DNA of 64,000 nt, taken from Mallotus nudiflorus (lineage: Eukaryota; Streptophyta; Magnoliopsida; Malpighiales; Euphorbiaceae). Position numbers and translations under genes: made by a program. A model generated the notes under the pieces. That model worked only from the letters and a program-made list of their open reading frames with translations. It did not search any database and was not told where the DNA came from. This document shows, piece by piece, positions 1 through 13,098 of the stretch. Each line of letters opens with the position of its first letter. Positions within the stretch are counted from its first letter, which is position 1. The stretch lies in NCBI GenBank assembly GCA_947683625.1, contig CANTUR010000243.1:1550001-1614000 (forward strand), given 5' to 3'.

Positions 1-35
1 TTTTTCTATAACTAAAAGTTTAAAAAATATCCAAA

Positions 36-175
36 TTATGTAATTCTGATTATAATTACATAATTCCAAATGCGATCATATAATTCCAATTGGAATTATG
101 TAATTTCGAAATGAATTACATAATTCAAATCGGAATTATATAACCTTGATTGGGATTATGTTGTTCTGATCGTGT
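36..175. repeat. 20-bp minisatellite, 7 units
   Basis: Seven head-to-tail 20-bp units, each beginning TTAYATAATT or a close variant, run without spacing changes from 36 to 175. Units alternate between TTATGTAATT and TTACATAATT starts, and several contain inner palindromes such as ATTCCAATTGGAAT, so the array can pair with itself. It lies upstream of a TATA-like box at 322, as U3 repeats of an LTR would. Confidence 0.8.
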
Positions 176-537
176 TCTGTCTATGTTTTTTTAGTTTTTC
201 AGTAAATAAAAAATTATTTTTGATTTTTAATTGATCAAATGATGTGATAAATCCCTTTTCTAAGTTTTATTTGAATTTTTCAGGAAATTAAAAGTTCTTA
301 TTAAACCAAATTTTTTATCTCTATAAAAGGGAGAAGTTATAGTAAGATACATGACTTAGCTATAGTTTTTTATAGAAACCCAACTCAACTCTCGTGTGAG
401 AGGGGAGCTTCTTCTTTTCTTTCTGGAAGGGGATGCAGCTTTAAACTCTAAAAAGGGAGCTTTTATAAAGGAGAGAAGAGACACAAAAATAAAAAAATTT
501 CTTTTTGACATATTGTTCTTTTAAGAAGAAGCATAAA
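176..537 (+). other. LTR-like promoter fragment, no gene
   Basis: No coding frame is seen. CTATAAAAGGGAG at 321-333 looks like a plant TATA box, followed by a pyrimidine-rich leader-like stretch near 380-425. With the upstream minisatellite this resembles the U3-R part of an LTR, but no terminal TG/CA, primer-binding site or duplication was found. Confidence 0.3.
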
Positions 538-2056
538 TGTTGACCTTAGTAATAACCAATCTTAATTTTAATCTTAAAAAACTTAATTTTGAGCATTTAA
601 TTTGTTTGTTTAAGTGTGTGTATAAGTTAGGACTCTATTGGAAGTTAAAATAAAGTATGAATATCTTAGGCTGATTCAACCTCTAAGATTCAAGGAGGCA
701 TTTAACATCCTTAGAGCCTTATAATGAGAAAGTTATCTTATTTATATTTGAAGCAGACATCTTGAGCTTTCTGAATTGGGCTTACTTGTCAAAATCCAAG
801 TTCATTTGGGTATGCAAATATTGATTCAAAGTTAACATATGTAGCTGTCATTTTATATTATATAACTCTTAGCATTTTGGAAATATAGTGAGCTATAAAA
901 GTTCAATTGAGGTGATTAAAAATCATATGGAAAGATAAGTAAAATATTAAAAATTTTATGAAGAAATTATGGCCAAATTTGAATGTCTATAATAGAAAAT
1001 TATGGTTTCAACTTATGCATAGTTGTCTGACAATATTCTTCATTTTTTATTACACAGCTCTTAGTATTTTGGACATATCTTAAGCTAAAGAAGTCAAATT
1101 GAGGTGATTAAAAATGATATAGAAATATAAGTCAAATATATACAACTTTTATGAAGAAATTGTAGGAAAATTTTGAACATCTCAAATAGAAAATCATTGT
1201 TTCAATTCGTGCACATCTATTTGATAGTAGTCTGCATTTTAGATTGCACAACTCTTAGTATTTTGAATATATCTTGATCTAAAAAATTCCAATTGAGTTA
1301 ATTCAAAATGCTATGGAAATATAATTCAAATATCTACAAATTTTATAAAGAAAGTGTGAGTAAACTCGAACGTCTCAAGTAATCAATCATGGCTTCAATC
1401 CATCTATAGTAGTCTGACAACATTACTTTCAATAATTCAAAATTATAAAAGTTGGATTCCAAATATATACATTGGACACATTATTTGCACCTCCAATAGC
1501 TATATTTTTTATTGTTTATCTATATAAACACCTCTAGAGCTAAATAAAAAAAAAGAAAGATATTTTTGCTTATTATCATTCTCTATCTTAACATTCATTA
1601 AAGCTCTCAAATTCTCAAATATTCACTCTTTGTTTATAATTCTTGTGAGAGTTAGTTGTGTGTTAGAAATAGAATTTCTTTTCATCTTAAATCTTAGGAT
1701 AGATTAGTAGAGAAGTGAGATTTATTTCTAAAGGAATTAGTTTAAGTGTTGTCCATTGAAACACTTAGGATTTATTTCTTTTTTAGTGAGCCTTAAAAAC
1801 TCAAGTTGTAAGGTCGTAAGAGTGAGCCATAAAACTCTTGTGTAATCTCAATCTTATGAATAAGATTGTAGGTCATTAAAAATCCTAACTTGAGGATAAG
1901 TTAGGTGGAGATGTAGGATTGTTATTAAATTTGAATTCTTTAAATCATTGTGTTCTTCATTCTTCCTTCTCAACATTCTTTCAATTCTTCTAAAGAATTA
2001 TTTTTAATTTTGATTTTTATTTAATAGCCCTATTCACCCCCCCTAAGGCTTTTTCA
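538..2056 (+). mobile_element. Copia-type LTR, solo or 3' LTR
   Basis: The segment starts TGTTGACCTTAG and ends TTTTTCA. It contains a TATA box (TATATAAA, 1521-1528) and the C-rich CTATTCACCCCCCC block (about 2028-2042) that is common at the 3' end of plant Ty1/copia LTRs. No TGGTATCAGAGC primer-binding site follows; the sequence passes straight into a decayed gypsy pol. The flanking 5-mers (ATAAA before, ATATG after) match poorly, so it may be a solo LTR, a 3' LTR or a rearranged end. The left boundary is the weaker one. Confidence 0.55.
849..1427 (+). repeat. Three ~192-bp tandem repeats in LTR U3
   Basis: Three diverged units start at 849, 1041 and 1235. Each opens with CATTTT then a CTCTTAG motif, and each continues with CAATTGAGGTGATTAAAA-like and TTTTATGAAGAAA-like blocks and ends near a GTCTG motif. 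They sit upstream of the TATA box at 1521, in the position of U3 enhancer-type repeats. Confidence 0.75.
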
Positions 2057-2061
2057 ATATG

Positions 2062-3300
2062 TAGGATCTAACCAATAAAGGAGTAGCATACATATATTTA
2101 ATCAGATCCATCTTTAAAACAACTAGCACTCTATAAGACTAGAAATAATATTGAAGTTTTCTTGTTGCCCTTACCGTAGCCAGAGAAATTTTCTCAATAA
2201 TCTTATATTTCTCTTTATATGGAAGTAGTTCTTTCTTAGTAATAAATTGCAAATTTTGTTTCCCTGTCATCTATTTGAGTTAACATTGCCCCTAATGTTG
2301 ATTCTTCAACACATAGATACAAGATAAGTATATTCCCCAATTATGGTGGTCTAAGTACCAAAGGATTCAACAAGTACTACTTAACTCTTTTAAATGCAAT
2401 TTGACACTACTCATTCCAAACTATGGGTTGATATTTTCTTAATAATTTGAATATTGGCTCATATATTGAAGACATCTTATAGATAAATCTACTAATGTAC
2501 CCAAGATAACCTATAAAAGATCTTATTTCTGTTTCTATTTTAGGAGATGACATTTCTTGAATTGCCTTGATCTTATTTGGATTAATCTTTATGCCTTTTA
2601 AATTGAACACATATTCCAATAACTTATATGAAGATACTATAAAAACACATTTCTTTGGATGAAGTCTAACATTGAACTTTGTTAATCTTTCCATAAACTT
2701 CTCTAGATCGCTATAATGTTCTTCAAAGTTTTTTTATCTAACCACTATATCATTGATGTACACTTCCATCTCTTTATAAATCATATCCTTGAAAAAAATT
2801 TTCCTAACTCTTTAATATGTTACACAAGCATTTTTCAACCCAAACAACATTACTTTGTAGCAAAAGGTGCCTCATTCAATGATAAAAGCAGTTTTAACCT
2901 TATCTATAATAACCATCATTATCTAATTAAGTCCTGCCATCCTATCCACATAAGTGTAATACTTTTTACCAATAGTATAGTTTATTAAAACATCTATATG
3001 AGGAAAAGGGAAATCATCCTTTAGAGTTGCCTTATTTAAATCTTTATAATCAACACACATTTTAAATCTTCCATCCTTTTTTGGAACAGAGACAATATTG
3101 GCTAACCACTCTAGATAATCAACTTCTTCTATAAATATAGCCTCTATTTGCTTATTGACTTCTTCTTTTATCTTTTAAGCCCATTCAGGTCTTAAGTACC
3201 TAAATTTCTGCTTTATTGGCCTTATTTTAAGATCAATTGGAATAAAATGCTTGCCACTTCTCAATTTATTCTTGGCACATAATTGTAGCTCCAAAAAAAA
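2062..3300 (-). pseudogene. Ty3/gypsy reverse transcriptase-RNase H remnant (element C)
   Basis: Read on the minus strand, 3300-2410 resembles the Ty3/gypsy RT thumb and the RT-RNase H connection. The open piece 2694-2407 contains LHPKKCVF and EIRSFIGYLGYISRFI, which match the conserved NPxKCxF and RxFLGxxxYxRRFI blocks. RNase H-like residues (LILYLCV, GAMLTQ) continue to about 2075, where the frame ends at the copia-type LTR. The RT active site near 2755 reads YINDIVV, so the first aspartate of the YxDD box appears changed to asparagine. Many stops and frameshifts are present and no integrase follows. It is a non-functional fragment. Confidence 0.8.
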
Positions 3301-4313
3301 CTATTTTCTATTTTTATATTCTCTCAAGCTTACATTTTTCCTCAAAAGAAAGACTTTTTTCCAATTTAATTCTTTGGGTGATTCAATATCACTTATATTA
3401 AATGGTTCAGTATGAATAGAAGTTAAATGTGAAATGCTTATGATATAATCAAGTGTATACGAAGTGCCATCAGAATAAACATTCAACAAGTTAAATTAGA
3501 GGTTATTGTATTAAACTTATAGAATAAAGCATCATCATAAATTACATAGCTTGCATTGAAAACATTTTTTTCTAAATATACTATAGGTTTAACATTATTC
3601 AAAATAAAGTCCTTAACACTAATAGTAGAAAGTGGTGTCAGCTTAATTCCAGTGTCTATAGTAGCTACATCATCTGGAATTATAGTTTAACCTTTTTTAA
3701 ATTTCTTAAATCCTTTTACAACATTATAAAAAATTTCCCAACTTTGTCTTTTCACACTTCTTCATGTAAATCCTTTTTCCTCCCAAATAAATAAACGCCC
3801 CATTTTTTAGTTTAACTACTTGATTTCTAGGATTCTTTAAGCAAATAACCTAATCCATAGGTATGCATCCAATTCTTAAAATCTAGGAACTAAATAATTC
3901 TTTGCTGATTTTTGCCTAAACCTATACCAAGCATAAACTTGGACTTATTTAACATCTTTACCACTTTTAAATCCATATAATCATAAAAAAAATAGGAACA
4001 ACTTAAAATCCAAGTGGACCTATATTAGAATAAACCATCGAACAACCTTTATATTCATCTTTAATAGTAATCACACCTTTTTCATAAGGAAACTTTATTT
4101 TCTGGTGGAGAGTTGATGAAACTCCTCCTAGAGAATGGAACCAAGGTCATCCTAAAAGTTATCTATAAATGGAACCAAGGTCATCCTAAAAGTTATCCAT
4201 AAGTAATAGAAATATCAAGCACAACAAACTCAACCATAATTTTAATTGGCCTAGTTTTCACAATTACCTTGAAAGTACTTCCACATCTCTCTTGGACTCA
4301 TCATAGGCTTTAA
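3301..4313 (-). other. Decayed protease-RT linker of element C
   Basis: Minus-strand traces of a gypsy polyprotein continue here between the protease-like and RT-like blocks, broken by stops. A 62-codon open piece (3489-3301) has no domain I recognise. A roughly 35-bp segment ending near 4160 is repeated near 4170-4200 (GGAACCAAGGTCATCCTAAA occurs twice). Confidence 0.4.
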
Positions 4314-4667
4314 TCACCATATAGACTTTGTGAGATCTTCCTTTGTCATATTCAGCTTTTCAAGAACCTTGAAAGGATAAATATTAATTACAGATCCATC
4401 ATCGACCATAACACATAAGACTATAAAACCTTTTACTTTGGCCTGAATATACAAAGCTCTATTATATTTCCTTCCCAAATTTGTTAGGTCTTTCTCAAAA
4501 AAAGAAATATCAACATTATCTTTGAAATCCACTAGTATGGCTAACTCTTTGAGAGTAGATTCTATAGAAATTAATAAATTCTTAAGAGCTTTATACATAG
4601 CATCCTTGTGCTTATTTGATGCAATAAGTAAATCCCACACACTTGCATTGTCTTTCGTTTGCTTCAA
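4314..4667 (-). pseudogene. Retropepsin-like region of element C
   Basis: A 117-codon minus-strand frame contains VMVDDGSVINIYPFKVL. This matches the aspartic protease motif of plant Ty3/gypsy elements, with the catalytic aspartate in DDGS followed by the hydrophobic-N-P pattern typical of gag-pol in this group. It lies between gag (higher coordinates) and RT (lower coordinates), the expected order on the minus strand. The frame is interrupted at both ends, so it is a pseudogene piece. Confidence 0.7.
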
Positions 4668-6620
4668 TTATTTTAGAACAACATCTTCTTCTTCCTCTTC
4701 AGACAATTTTTGTTTTCCTTTATCTAGCATTAGTGACCCATCTTTTTATGGCATAGGAGGATCTAGATAATACTTCCCACTTATAATAACATGACTCACA
4801 ATAATCTCATCATCACTTGATAATTCCTATAAGTTAGCAAAGTCTAAGTGCATATTATCATTATTATAATCCTCTCTTTCCATCAATTCTTAGAATTTTT
4901 AAGGCAGATTTCCTAAATTTTCTCCTAACTAGAAAACATGATTATCCATGTAATTGGCACAACAATTCATCTCTTCATTATCATCAAATTCATCACCCCA
5001 TCCACTTAGAATGATTGAGTCAAAAGGAATATCTACAGACATTGGCTTATTATACTTCAACAAATAGTCAAACTTTCTAATAGTTCACCTAGAGTATCCT
5101 AAACCTTTTGATAACTTGGTTACTCTAGAAAAGCCCAATTTGGTAGAACTACTTCTTCAAAATGAACTTAAATTACTGGGGGGTGGGTGGATTATAAGCA
5201 ACAACATAATCAAATTCAAGACTTAGCTAATCAAGATTCTGATAATCTTCCTCCTCCCTAGCCTTTTTTCTACTATTGACTAACTCAAAAATGCTTCATT
5301 AGAAACTCTTTATTAATATATTCATCTTCTATCATAATCACTTTCTTAACCTCTTATATAAGGTTAGCTTATTCTAAATTAGGAATCTTACTTTGGTCAA
5401 TGAGATTTTGAATAGTATGTCTAAATCTCATATAGTTATCAGTATTATGTCCCATTTATTGATGATACTTGTAGAATTCTTTTGGGTTATGATTAAGTGA
5501 AAGAACATTTGACAATAACCTTAGTTCTAATGGTTTCAAAATCCCACTCTTGTACAATCTTTCAAACACCTTAGTCAATGATATATGAAACTTGGAAAAC
5601 TATCTTAAAAGCCTTATGTTTACTATCACAAAAGAAGATATAGCAACAACTTTTAGAACATATGACGATTAAGTTCCCTTTTTTTGAACTTGTGCCAATT
5701 TTTTAAATCTAACAATCCTCTCAGCTTAAACCCTAGTATAATATATAAGTATGTAAATGATCTCATACTCATGAACCCAATTTCTTATTAAATAGAATCT
5801 CAATTTCATTTGGCCTATTTCTCATAAAAGCAACTTTCTCTCTAAACCTTGAGATGTAATTAGCAAAGGATTCATTTGACCTTTGAGTCAAACTTTGTAG
5901 GTCCAATAATGAGAATTCAATATGAGAGTTATAAGAATACTACATAAGAAACTAATTCACAACTTCCTTCCAATTCTTTTTCATACTGTTATCAAATCAA
6001 CGGTACCACGTAAGAGCTGAACCATGTAAAGAAAATGAGAACAAACCCCAATCTGATCATCTGTCAACCCCAGAAAAATAGACATTATAGCCTTGTAGTG
6101 CTAAAGATGTAATTTTAGATCACCAATGCTAGAAAACTTAGTCACTTAGGGCATCTTAAACTTTATATGGGAGATTAACATTTCTAAATACACATAATTC
6201 ATCAATTTCAAAACCGTGGAAGCCTATTTCATTTGAGTTTGTAGCCTTTGAAGCTATTTAGTAATCTAAGCATATTCTTCCACCATTACTTTCTTTTCTT
6301 CACTAAGTAGATTAGTCACAATCAGTTCCTTTCCCTTAGACTATATTTTTCCAAATTTTATAAGCCTTAATATGATCTTCAATTAAAGGTGGAGCATCAA
6401 CAACAACTTAATCTTCACTAGTCTCTCTTTGATGTGGTGAAGGTGGGACTTGCCTATAAAAAGGTCTCTTAATTTCCTTAGCGGCTTGTAATAACTAACC
6501 CAAATTATTCTGAATGTACTCATTCACCCTTTCAGTAACCAACTTATTAACTTCTTTTATTCTAACATGCTGTGATGAACTCTACATAACAAATTTTACT
6601 AATCTACCTATTTCTCTCCT
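4668..6620 (-). pseudogene. Gag remnant of element C
   Basis: Minus-strand reading of 6170-5800 gives a capsid-type gag signature: a KFSSIGDLKLHL stretch, then IMSIFLGLTDDQI, then NESFANYISRFREKVAFM. Around 5440-5380 an H-rich zinc-knuckle-like stretch followed by RFRHTIQNLIDQ resembles the knuckle region of plant gypsy gag. Several stops and at least one frameshift break it. The gag-protease-RT order shows a single decayed element transcribed leftward. Its own LTRs were not identified with certainty; the block at 11.1-12.5 kb is a candidate 5' LTR. Confidence 0.65.
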
Positions 6621-9600
6621 CTAACCAAACTATTATGTTGAGACACTTCAGGGATTACCTATGATGACTGTATATGTATTAGCATGTATCCATGCATTAT
6701 AATAATGCATGAATGCATATGTATATGCAATATAAACAGTGATAAATATAACACATAAAAGAAAATAAAGTCCCTTCCGACATTATGTCTCCCATAAAGG
6801 CGACCATTTAATTTCTTTCCTAGGTAGGGCTTACCATAATATCATCAGGCGATGAACTGGCTTGTTACTCTCAAAAGAAAAATTAACATACATGGATGAT
6901 TTATATTTATATGCATGTCTTGATTTTGGCAGAGTTTTATAGTTCTTGAAAATTTTAAGTTGAGCAATCTTTTAGAGTGAATTTTTATGGTTATCATGAC
7001 ATAATAAACTTGGGATTTTAATCCATATATATCCAAATAAATCATAGATATAAACCACATATTAGCTTATTATGAACGTTGGATTGTATCATAATAAGTT
7101 CCAAACTAGTTTATTTGGATATATAAAGGCCAAAATTATTGCTTCATTGGATTAATTAGGTTAAGATATTAAAGGACCAATGGTAATATGTATATATTAT
7201 ATTTTAATTATTAGATTCAAGTTAACAAAAAAATGGGATATCAAAATAATCTTATGGATATGGCATCCCCATAACTGGGTTAGGTTATTAAAATATCTCA
7301 AGTTTCTTTTCAGACAAGATATACATACTCAGACCATGAGGTTTAACAAATTAGTCAACCTATCATAACCTTAAGAGTCATAATGTTTAAGACATATGAC
7401 CTAAATGGCGTTAACTATTTTGGATCATAAGAAATAAATAGTATGTAAAAAATGTGTCATGATAAACTAACTTGGTTCGCATGGACCTTTCAAGTTCAAA
7501 TGGTTATATAAAGTCTAATAATGGTTAACTTGATTCTAGGTAAGCACAATATAATATATACATATCACTAAGGACTCATTTTAAATCAAAACACAATATA
7601 TAGACATAAATCAAGCAAATATATGCAAAATAGGGTACAAACCTAGTGGATGCTTTTAGAGCCACTACAAGGGTTAGTTAGGGTAAAATGCCAAGGGTTC
7701 CTTTACTGAGATGCCCAAATTTTGGACTTGAGTTATAGGCCAAGGTTAGAGGGGCTCGACATCTTTTGCAAACTTAAGAGAAAACTATCCCTCCTTTTAG
7801 GACTTGGGTTACAAACTCTAGTCATATAAGCTCGATAGTATCTCTTAAACTGAGTTAAGGCTAAAGGTGACAATGTCAAACTAATCAACCCATAAGTCCA
7901 GTGGATTCATGGTGAATCATAATTTGACACTATCAGGTTATTAGGCTTATGCACATGTGAAAAGTGTCATGATGCTCAACATTATTGACACTAATAAGAC
8001 CGACTCAACACTCTTTAAATCATAAACTCTTTTTGCTTATTACTAGAAAATAGAGGGTAGTGAGGGGAGTACAAAAAAATCTTAGGGATGACATAAATGC
8101 ACTTATAACCCTTCACTCAAGCAGGAGAAATAAGGAGTCACCACTCGGTATCACCTGAGAAATTGTCTGTTTCATGGACTTAGGCAAACTCAGATCCCTC
8201 ACTAGGAACCATATTCTCCCATTGAATGTTGATGTCAGTAGGATTAGGCTCTTTTATTGGAACCATCTCTATACCAGCTGAATGTTGAGCATTATCAGCC
8301 TTACTTTATTGTACAGTGCTTCCAAGAAATATGTAATATTATAAATTGACTTCAACATGCACATGCAAACACAATATATACACAAAAGCATAAAAGAATA
8401 TGATAAAATGATGCAAGAATATGGCAAAATGACATAATATTTTAATGATGAATGATCATGGAAAATATTAAACTAATGCACATATATATCATGGCATATG
8501 ATAATGGCACACAAGGTGTAAACACATAATCATAGCATATTTACATGATATAATAACATACAAACATGGCATAGAATTATAAACATGGTAAAATAATGAA
8601 AAATATAAACATGGTAAATCTACACATTATGGCAATATCACATAAGCATGGCATCCAACATAATACATGAAACATGTAAACATGACAAAAATATTTTTTT
8701 TATGAACAAATTATAAACATACCAGATAAATAAAATTCAAGTAAAGCAACAAAACGCAAACAATTAACCCATGGCATGACAATTATGGCAAAATCATGTT
8801 ATAGATTAGCATGTGCATGCTAAACAAGAAATTATGAAAAACAAATAAAAAAGAAGGGAGATGAGAATGACTAACACATTTCGCGAATAGCCTCTCCATA
8901 ATTGCTCCATATTCTGAGTTTCAAGGCAATAAAACATTTTATTTGAAAAATAAATGAAAAATAAGCTTAAAAACCAATTTTTAGAAAAAAAAAATGCTTA
9001 TTAAATAACTCTGAGAATTTAAATAGAAAAATAACTTGAAAAATCAAAAGAAATGAAGAATACTTGAAAAAATGGATTTTAAATTAAAAATAGTTTAGAA
9101 AAGCATTTAAAAATAACATTTGATTAATTATATGAACCATTAACTCACAACATGAGTTTCCATCAAGTTAGGCCTCAAAATGTGAATTTTGTACCTTGGA
9201 TGGACATTTTTCACATTATAAATTATTGAACACATTATCAAATCATGTATTCGAAAAATTAAAAAATAAAGGAAATTGTGATCTATATCCTTGCATTTGG
9301 ATGAATTTTGTGATCAACAAAGAAAATAACAACATAGTCACATATAAAACACAAAAGGTGCTATATTTATTAAAAACAAAATGATTTAAAGAAGATTATA
9401 TATGAAAATAGAAAATAATACATTCGTGAAAATAATTAATTTTTATTAAAGAAAATGCAAAATTCCATATTTAATAATAAATGGAAATAAGAAATATTTA
9501 TTCATAAAAAGAAAGAAATTTGGTAACAAAATATAGAAAATTAAGTATAAAAGAGAAATTAATTTATTAAAAGAAATCAAGAAAATTAATTTATTAAGCA

Positions 9601-11099
9601 ATATAACAACCAAAAGCAATATGGTTTATTTTTCATATATGATGTCAAATAAAGAACAAATATAACACAAGAAACAAAGGTAAGTCCACTAATATGATAT
9701 TATAAAAAAATAAAGCATGAAGAATAATAAAAAGAAGAATATAAAACTATAAACTTACAAATTAAAGAAAATAAATAAAGAAGAAGGTGCAGAAGTAAAG
9801 ATTACAAGTAAAAAGAAAATAAGAAAATAAAAGCATGAATAAGATATAAAAATGTAGAAAAATGAGGATTGAGTGTAGAGATTGAGATTATATTGGCAAT
9901 CAATATAACATAACAATATAAAATATATATTGAGAATTGATAACCAAAATAGACAAATAATAAGAAAAAGCTTACAAAATAAATAATAATAGTAATAAAT
10001 GTTACTAAGAGTTAGTAAAAGTTAGTAGCTTAAGATTGAGATCTTGAGATTGATAACAAGATATATAATGTAGTGATTGATGCTAATGCAAATGTATGCT
10101 CACACAAGCATTAGATAATTCTAAGTGTGCATGAAAAGGATGATGCATGATGCAAGCTGGTAAGCATACAAAGTGATGCAAATTCAGGAAGTATGCAAGT
10201 GATGCAAGCTGAGAGCATGTAGGTATGCATCTAGAGAATCTAAAAATGAGCACATGCATGAAAGTGATTGCATCAACCAAGTGATATACATAAAGGCAAA
10301 TAAATGCATGAAAATGCAATAATGCAAAAGAAATAAGAGGAGAAGTAGAGAATTGATATATAGCTTAGATAATAGTAGAGAAAAGGTTAGTACAGACAAG
10401 AAAACAACACTAAATATGAAATAGAAAAATGGACATTTAAAACAACAATAAACAAGACTCTATTTAAGCTAGAGACATCAAGTAGAGATAAATGACATTT
10501 AAAAGCAAAATTGACACACAAATGAACATGAACAAATGGAAATCCCTAAATTAATTTAATCAAAGGATAAAATATACAAATAGAGACTCATAAGACTTAA
10601 ACATTGAAGGCTAATAATATAAACGAAGTACTTATGTCAAAGATGATAGTAATAAACACGAAGAACATAAGCTATGGACATTAATGCTCATATATCAACA
10701 CAAAGTTCACAAAAGACACAAATAATAATTTATAACCAAAATCACAATGAAAATAACTCATTAACAATAAAAATCCCAAATTAGAACATAAATTATGCAA
10801 ATAATATCACATCAATAACAAATCAATAACTAAATTATATTAAAGCATAATCAAGTAATACATAATCACAACACACACTAAACAAGGCCTTTAACAAGTA
10901 TTTACTTCAAAATAAACCATAAATCAAAATTAAAACCAATAAAATATTCAATTTGAAGTCACAAAAACATTAAGAAACACAATCACAATCATCAGATAAA
11001 AGCAAGAATAAGGATCACACTTAAAAGCACTTAAAGAAGAGTTTTAAGAAATAATAAAGAAATCTTTGTAAAGTCATTTTAAAATAGAAAAATGTGTTA
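6621..11099. other. AT-rich spacer or long leader, low-complexity repeats
   Basis: No convincing gene was seen. 8340-8860 is rich in degenerate ACATGGCATA-like words. 9400-9900 is A/AATAA-rich. 10083-10330 is rich in ATGCA words, which produce spurious minus-strand frames. A 12-mer GTGGTGACTCCT on the minus strand (8133-8144) is also present in the solo LTR at 21366-21377, so part of this stretch may be retrotransposon leader or LTR sequence. Confidence 0.5.
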
Positions 11100-12523
11100 A
11101 AATACTTCAATTTCATCATCTTAGGATCTTAAGGAAGGGTTAGAATCATGCTCAAACAGGTATAAACCCTTAGGAACCCTAAAATCCATCATTAGAGTCA
11201 TTTGGGACGAAGTGAGATGAATAGCCAATTTAGCCCTTTGTCCAATCAATTTTGAGACCTTAATATTTGGAGCATGAAAAACCAATTGGCTATTCATGGA
11301 CCAAATTCAGCTATTCATCACTGAATAACCCAGATTTGTTGTCTTTTACTTTCAAAACTCAAATTTCAAGCCCTAAACCCCATAATTGAGATGAGAATAA
11401 ATTAATATGATGTTCTTGAAAGTGTTTAGTCTTTGAATTTGGGAAATAAATCACAAAAAAAAAACAATCGATTGAAGAGAATTGAGATTGAACTTAATGG
11501 GTAAAGTGTGGTTTTTATGAGTTTTGATGAGGACTTTGGTTTTTTTTTTTCATATGATTGAACTTGCAAGATCTAGGTTATGAATTTAGATGTTTGATTT
11601 TGGTATTTGTGAAAGGAATTAAGAAGAAGATAAAGAGAAATTAGGTCTATAGGAATTTTGGCATAGTTTTCCCTTATTTTCCTAATTTTCTAAGGCTTTT
11701 TTTAGAGAATTTTTGGTAATATTTTTGGATTTTTGTGTTGGAATTTCTCTTAATTAAGAAGTGGTAAAAAAGCCCCCAAAAATATTCCTCAAAGCTTATA
11801 TTTATAGGCATTTAAGATTAGTGGCATTTAGTGTAAATACTTTTGAATATTCAAGGTTATTAGGCAATAGTATATCCCCTCCTTCTTCTAGGTTGACACT
11901 TGTCCTAGTATATTCAAAATTTGAGATATTCTAAACTTGAAAAGTACCCTTGTTGATAAATATCCCTTTTTGGATAAAGACAGAGAGGTAGACAGTTGTG
12001 GGGTCCGGTCTGACCATTGGAGGTCAAATTTTTATTTGTTTCCAAATGGGATCCATCGACGCACTAAAATTTTAAAAAACAATTTCAAGTTGAAATTCAA
12101 CTCTGAAAGCTCTGTTTGACCACTGAAAATTTCTATTGACTAAAGTTTGACTTTTGCTCTCAAAGCTTCCAAAGGTTAAACCTAAGCTTTAGGAATCAAA
12201 ACCAGACTGAAAACTACATAATACAGACTGTAAACAGTCCTTACATAGGGCTACACTTATTAGTTTAGATGATACAACTTGGGTAAACTTCTCTCTCATT
12301 ATTCTTCTCAAACCTCCTTCTCAATACCAAAATGGTTCGATTAAGGTTTGATCAAGGTTTGGTTAAGTCTTAAAATGATGTAATTGGTAATCGGGTAGGT
12401 TTTAGTGGTTCAGTGGGTTTTGAAATGGTTTGAATGTCAATTCTCTTCATCAAATTGATTTTCTGATGAGACAATTTAGCATTTTCATCATCAGCTATCA
12501 GGGTTTTCAAAATGACCCCAACA
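11100..12523 (-). mobile_element. Minus-strand LTR-like block
   Basis: On the minus strand this begins TGTTGGGGTCATTTTG at 12523. About 720 bp later there is a strong TATA box (CTATAAATATAAG, 11807-11795), followed by an A/C-rich leader-like stretch, which is the layout of U3 then R of an LTR. It is oriented like the gypsy remnant C and could be its 5' LTR. The 3' boundary, primer-binding site and a partner LTR were not found, so the left coordinate is approximate. Confidence 0.45.
11796..11807 (-). promoter_or_regulatory. TATA box of LTR-like block
   Basis: The minus strand reads CTATAAATATAA, a near-consensus plant TATA box, about 720 bp downstream of the presumed LTR start at 12523. Confidence 0.45.
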
Positions 12524-12879
12524 TATTGGTTTTATTATGAATGAAATATTATTTTGGAGCTTTGTTCTCATGTGTTTTGGAGTGAATAGATCTTGACTTA
12601 TTAAGGAATTAATCAAAACTTGTAGCGTCTTTATAGGTTGGGATTTTAAGAACTTAATCTACAATCAACTTGTTTCCTAGCAATCCTTGGCTCATTTTCA
12701 GATTGATTAAGGGCTTCTCAAGTTTATTACTCACGGGTCCATGTAACTAAATGATTCAAAAACATAATTCTTATGGGTTCTTTTATCAATCGGACTTTGA
12801 GGCAGAGAATAGCTCATTTCTATAGGGAATCAATATAAAAACTTAGAAAAAAAATAAAAATATATATTTTTATTTTGTA
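12524..12879. other. Spacer, nothing recognised
   Basis: Mixed-composition sequence with no coding frame of note and no terminal repeats that I can pair. Confidence 0.5.
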
Positions 12880-13098
12880 TCTCTATTGATTTTTAAGTTT
12901 TTAAAATTTTTATTCATACAGACTCAAATGCAATTTCAGGACAATTTATATTAAATTACATATAATCAATAAAGTTTATTTAAAAATATATAATTATTAA
13001 TATGATAACATTTATCATAAATTTTTTATTAATTATTGTTTTTTTAAATAATATCAACTAAAAGTTTGTGCAATGCAATGCATGGGTTTACCAACTAG
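12880..13098 (+). mobile_element. Possible mini-Helitron (219 bp)
   Basis: The segment starts TCTCTATTGAT just after an A and ends CTAG just before a T, the insertion context of plant Helitrons. Shortly before the end there is a short GC-containing imperfect hairpin, GTGCAATGCAATGCATGGG (13069-13085 region), followed by TTTACCAACTAG. Helitron 3' ends typically carry such a hairpin about 10 bp before CTRR. It encodes nothing, so it would be non-autonomous. Only the ends support the call. Confidence 0.4.

Noticed and set aside
8133..8144. Shared 12-mer with the solo LTR at 21366 as proof that 8-12.5 kb is one long LTR
   Set aside because: Similarity does not extend convincingly on either side, so I list only a separate LTR-like block at 11.1-12.5 kb.
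10083..10399. Two minus-strand frames rich in Leu/His/Cys
   Set aside because: Produced by ATGCA-rich low-complexity DNA; no domain and overlapping each other.
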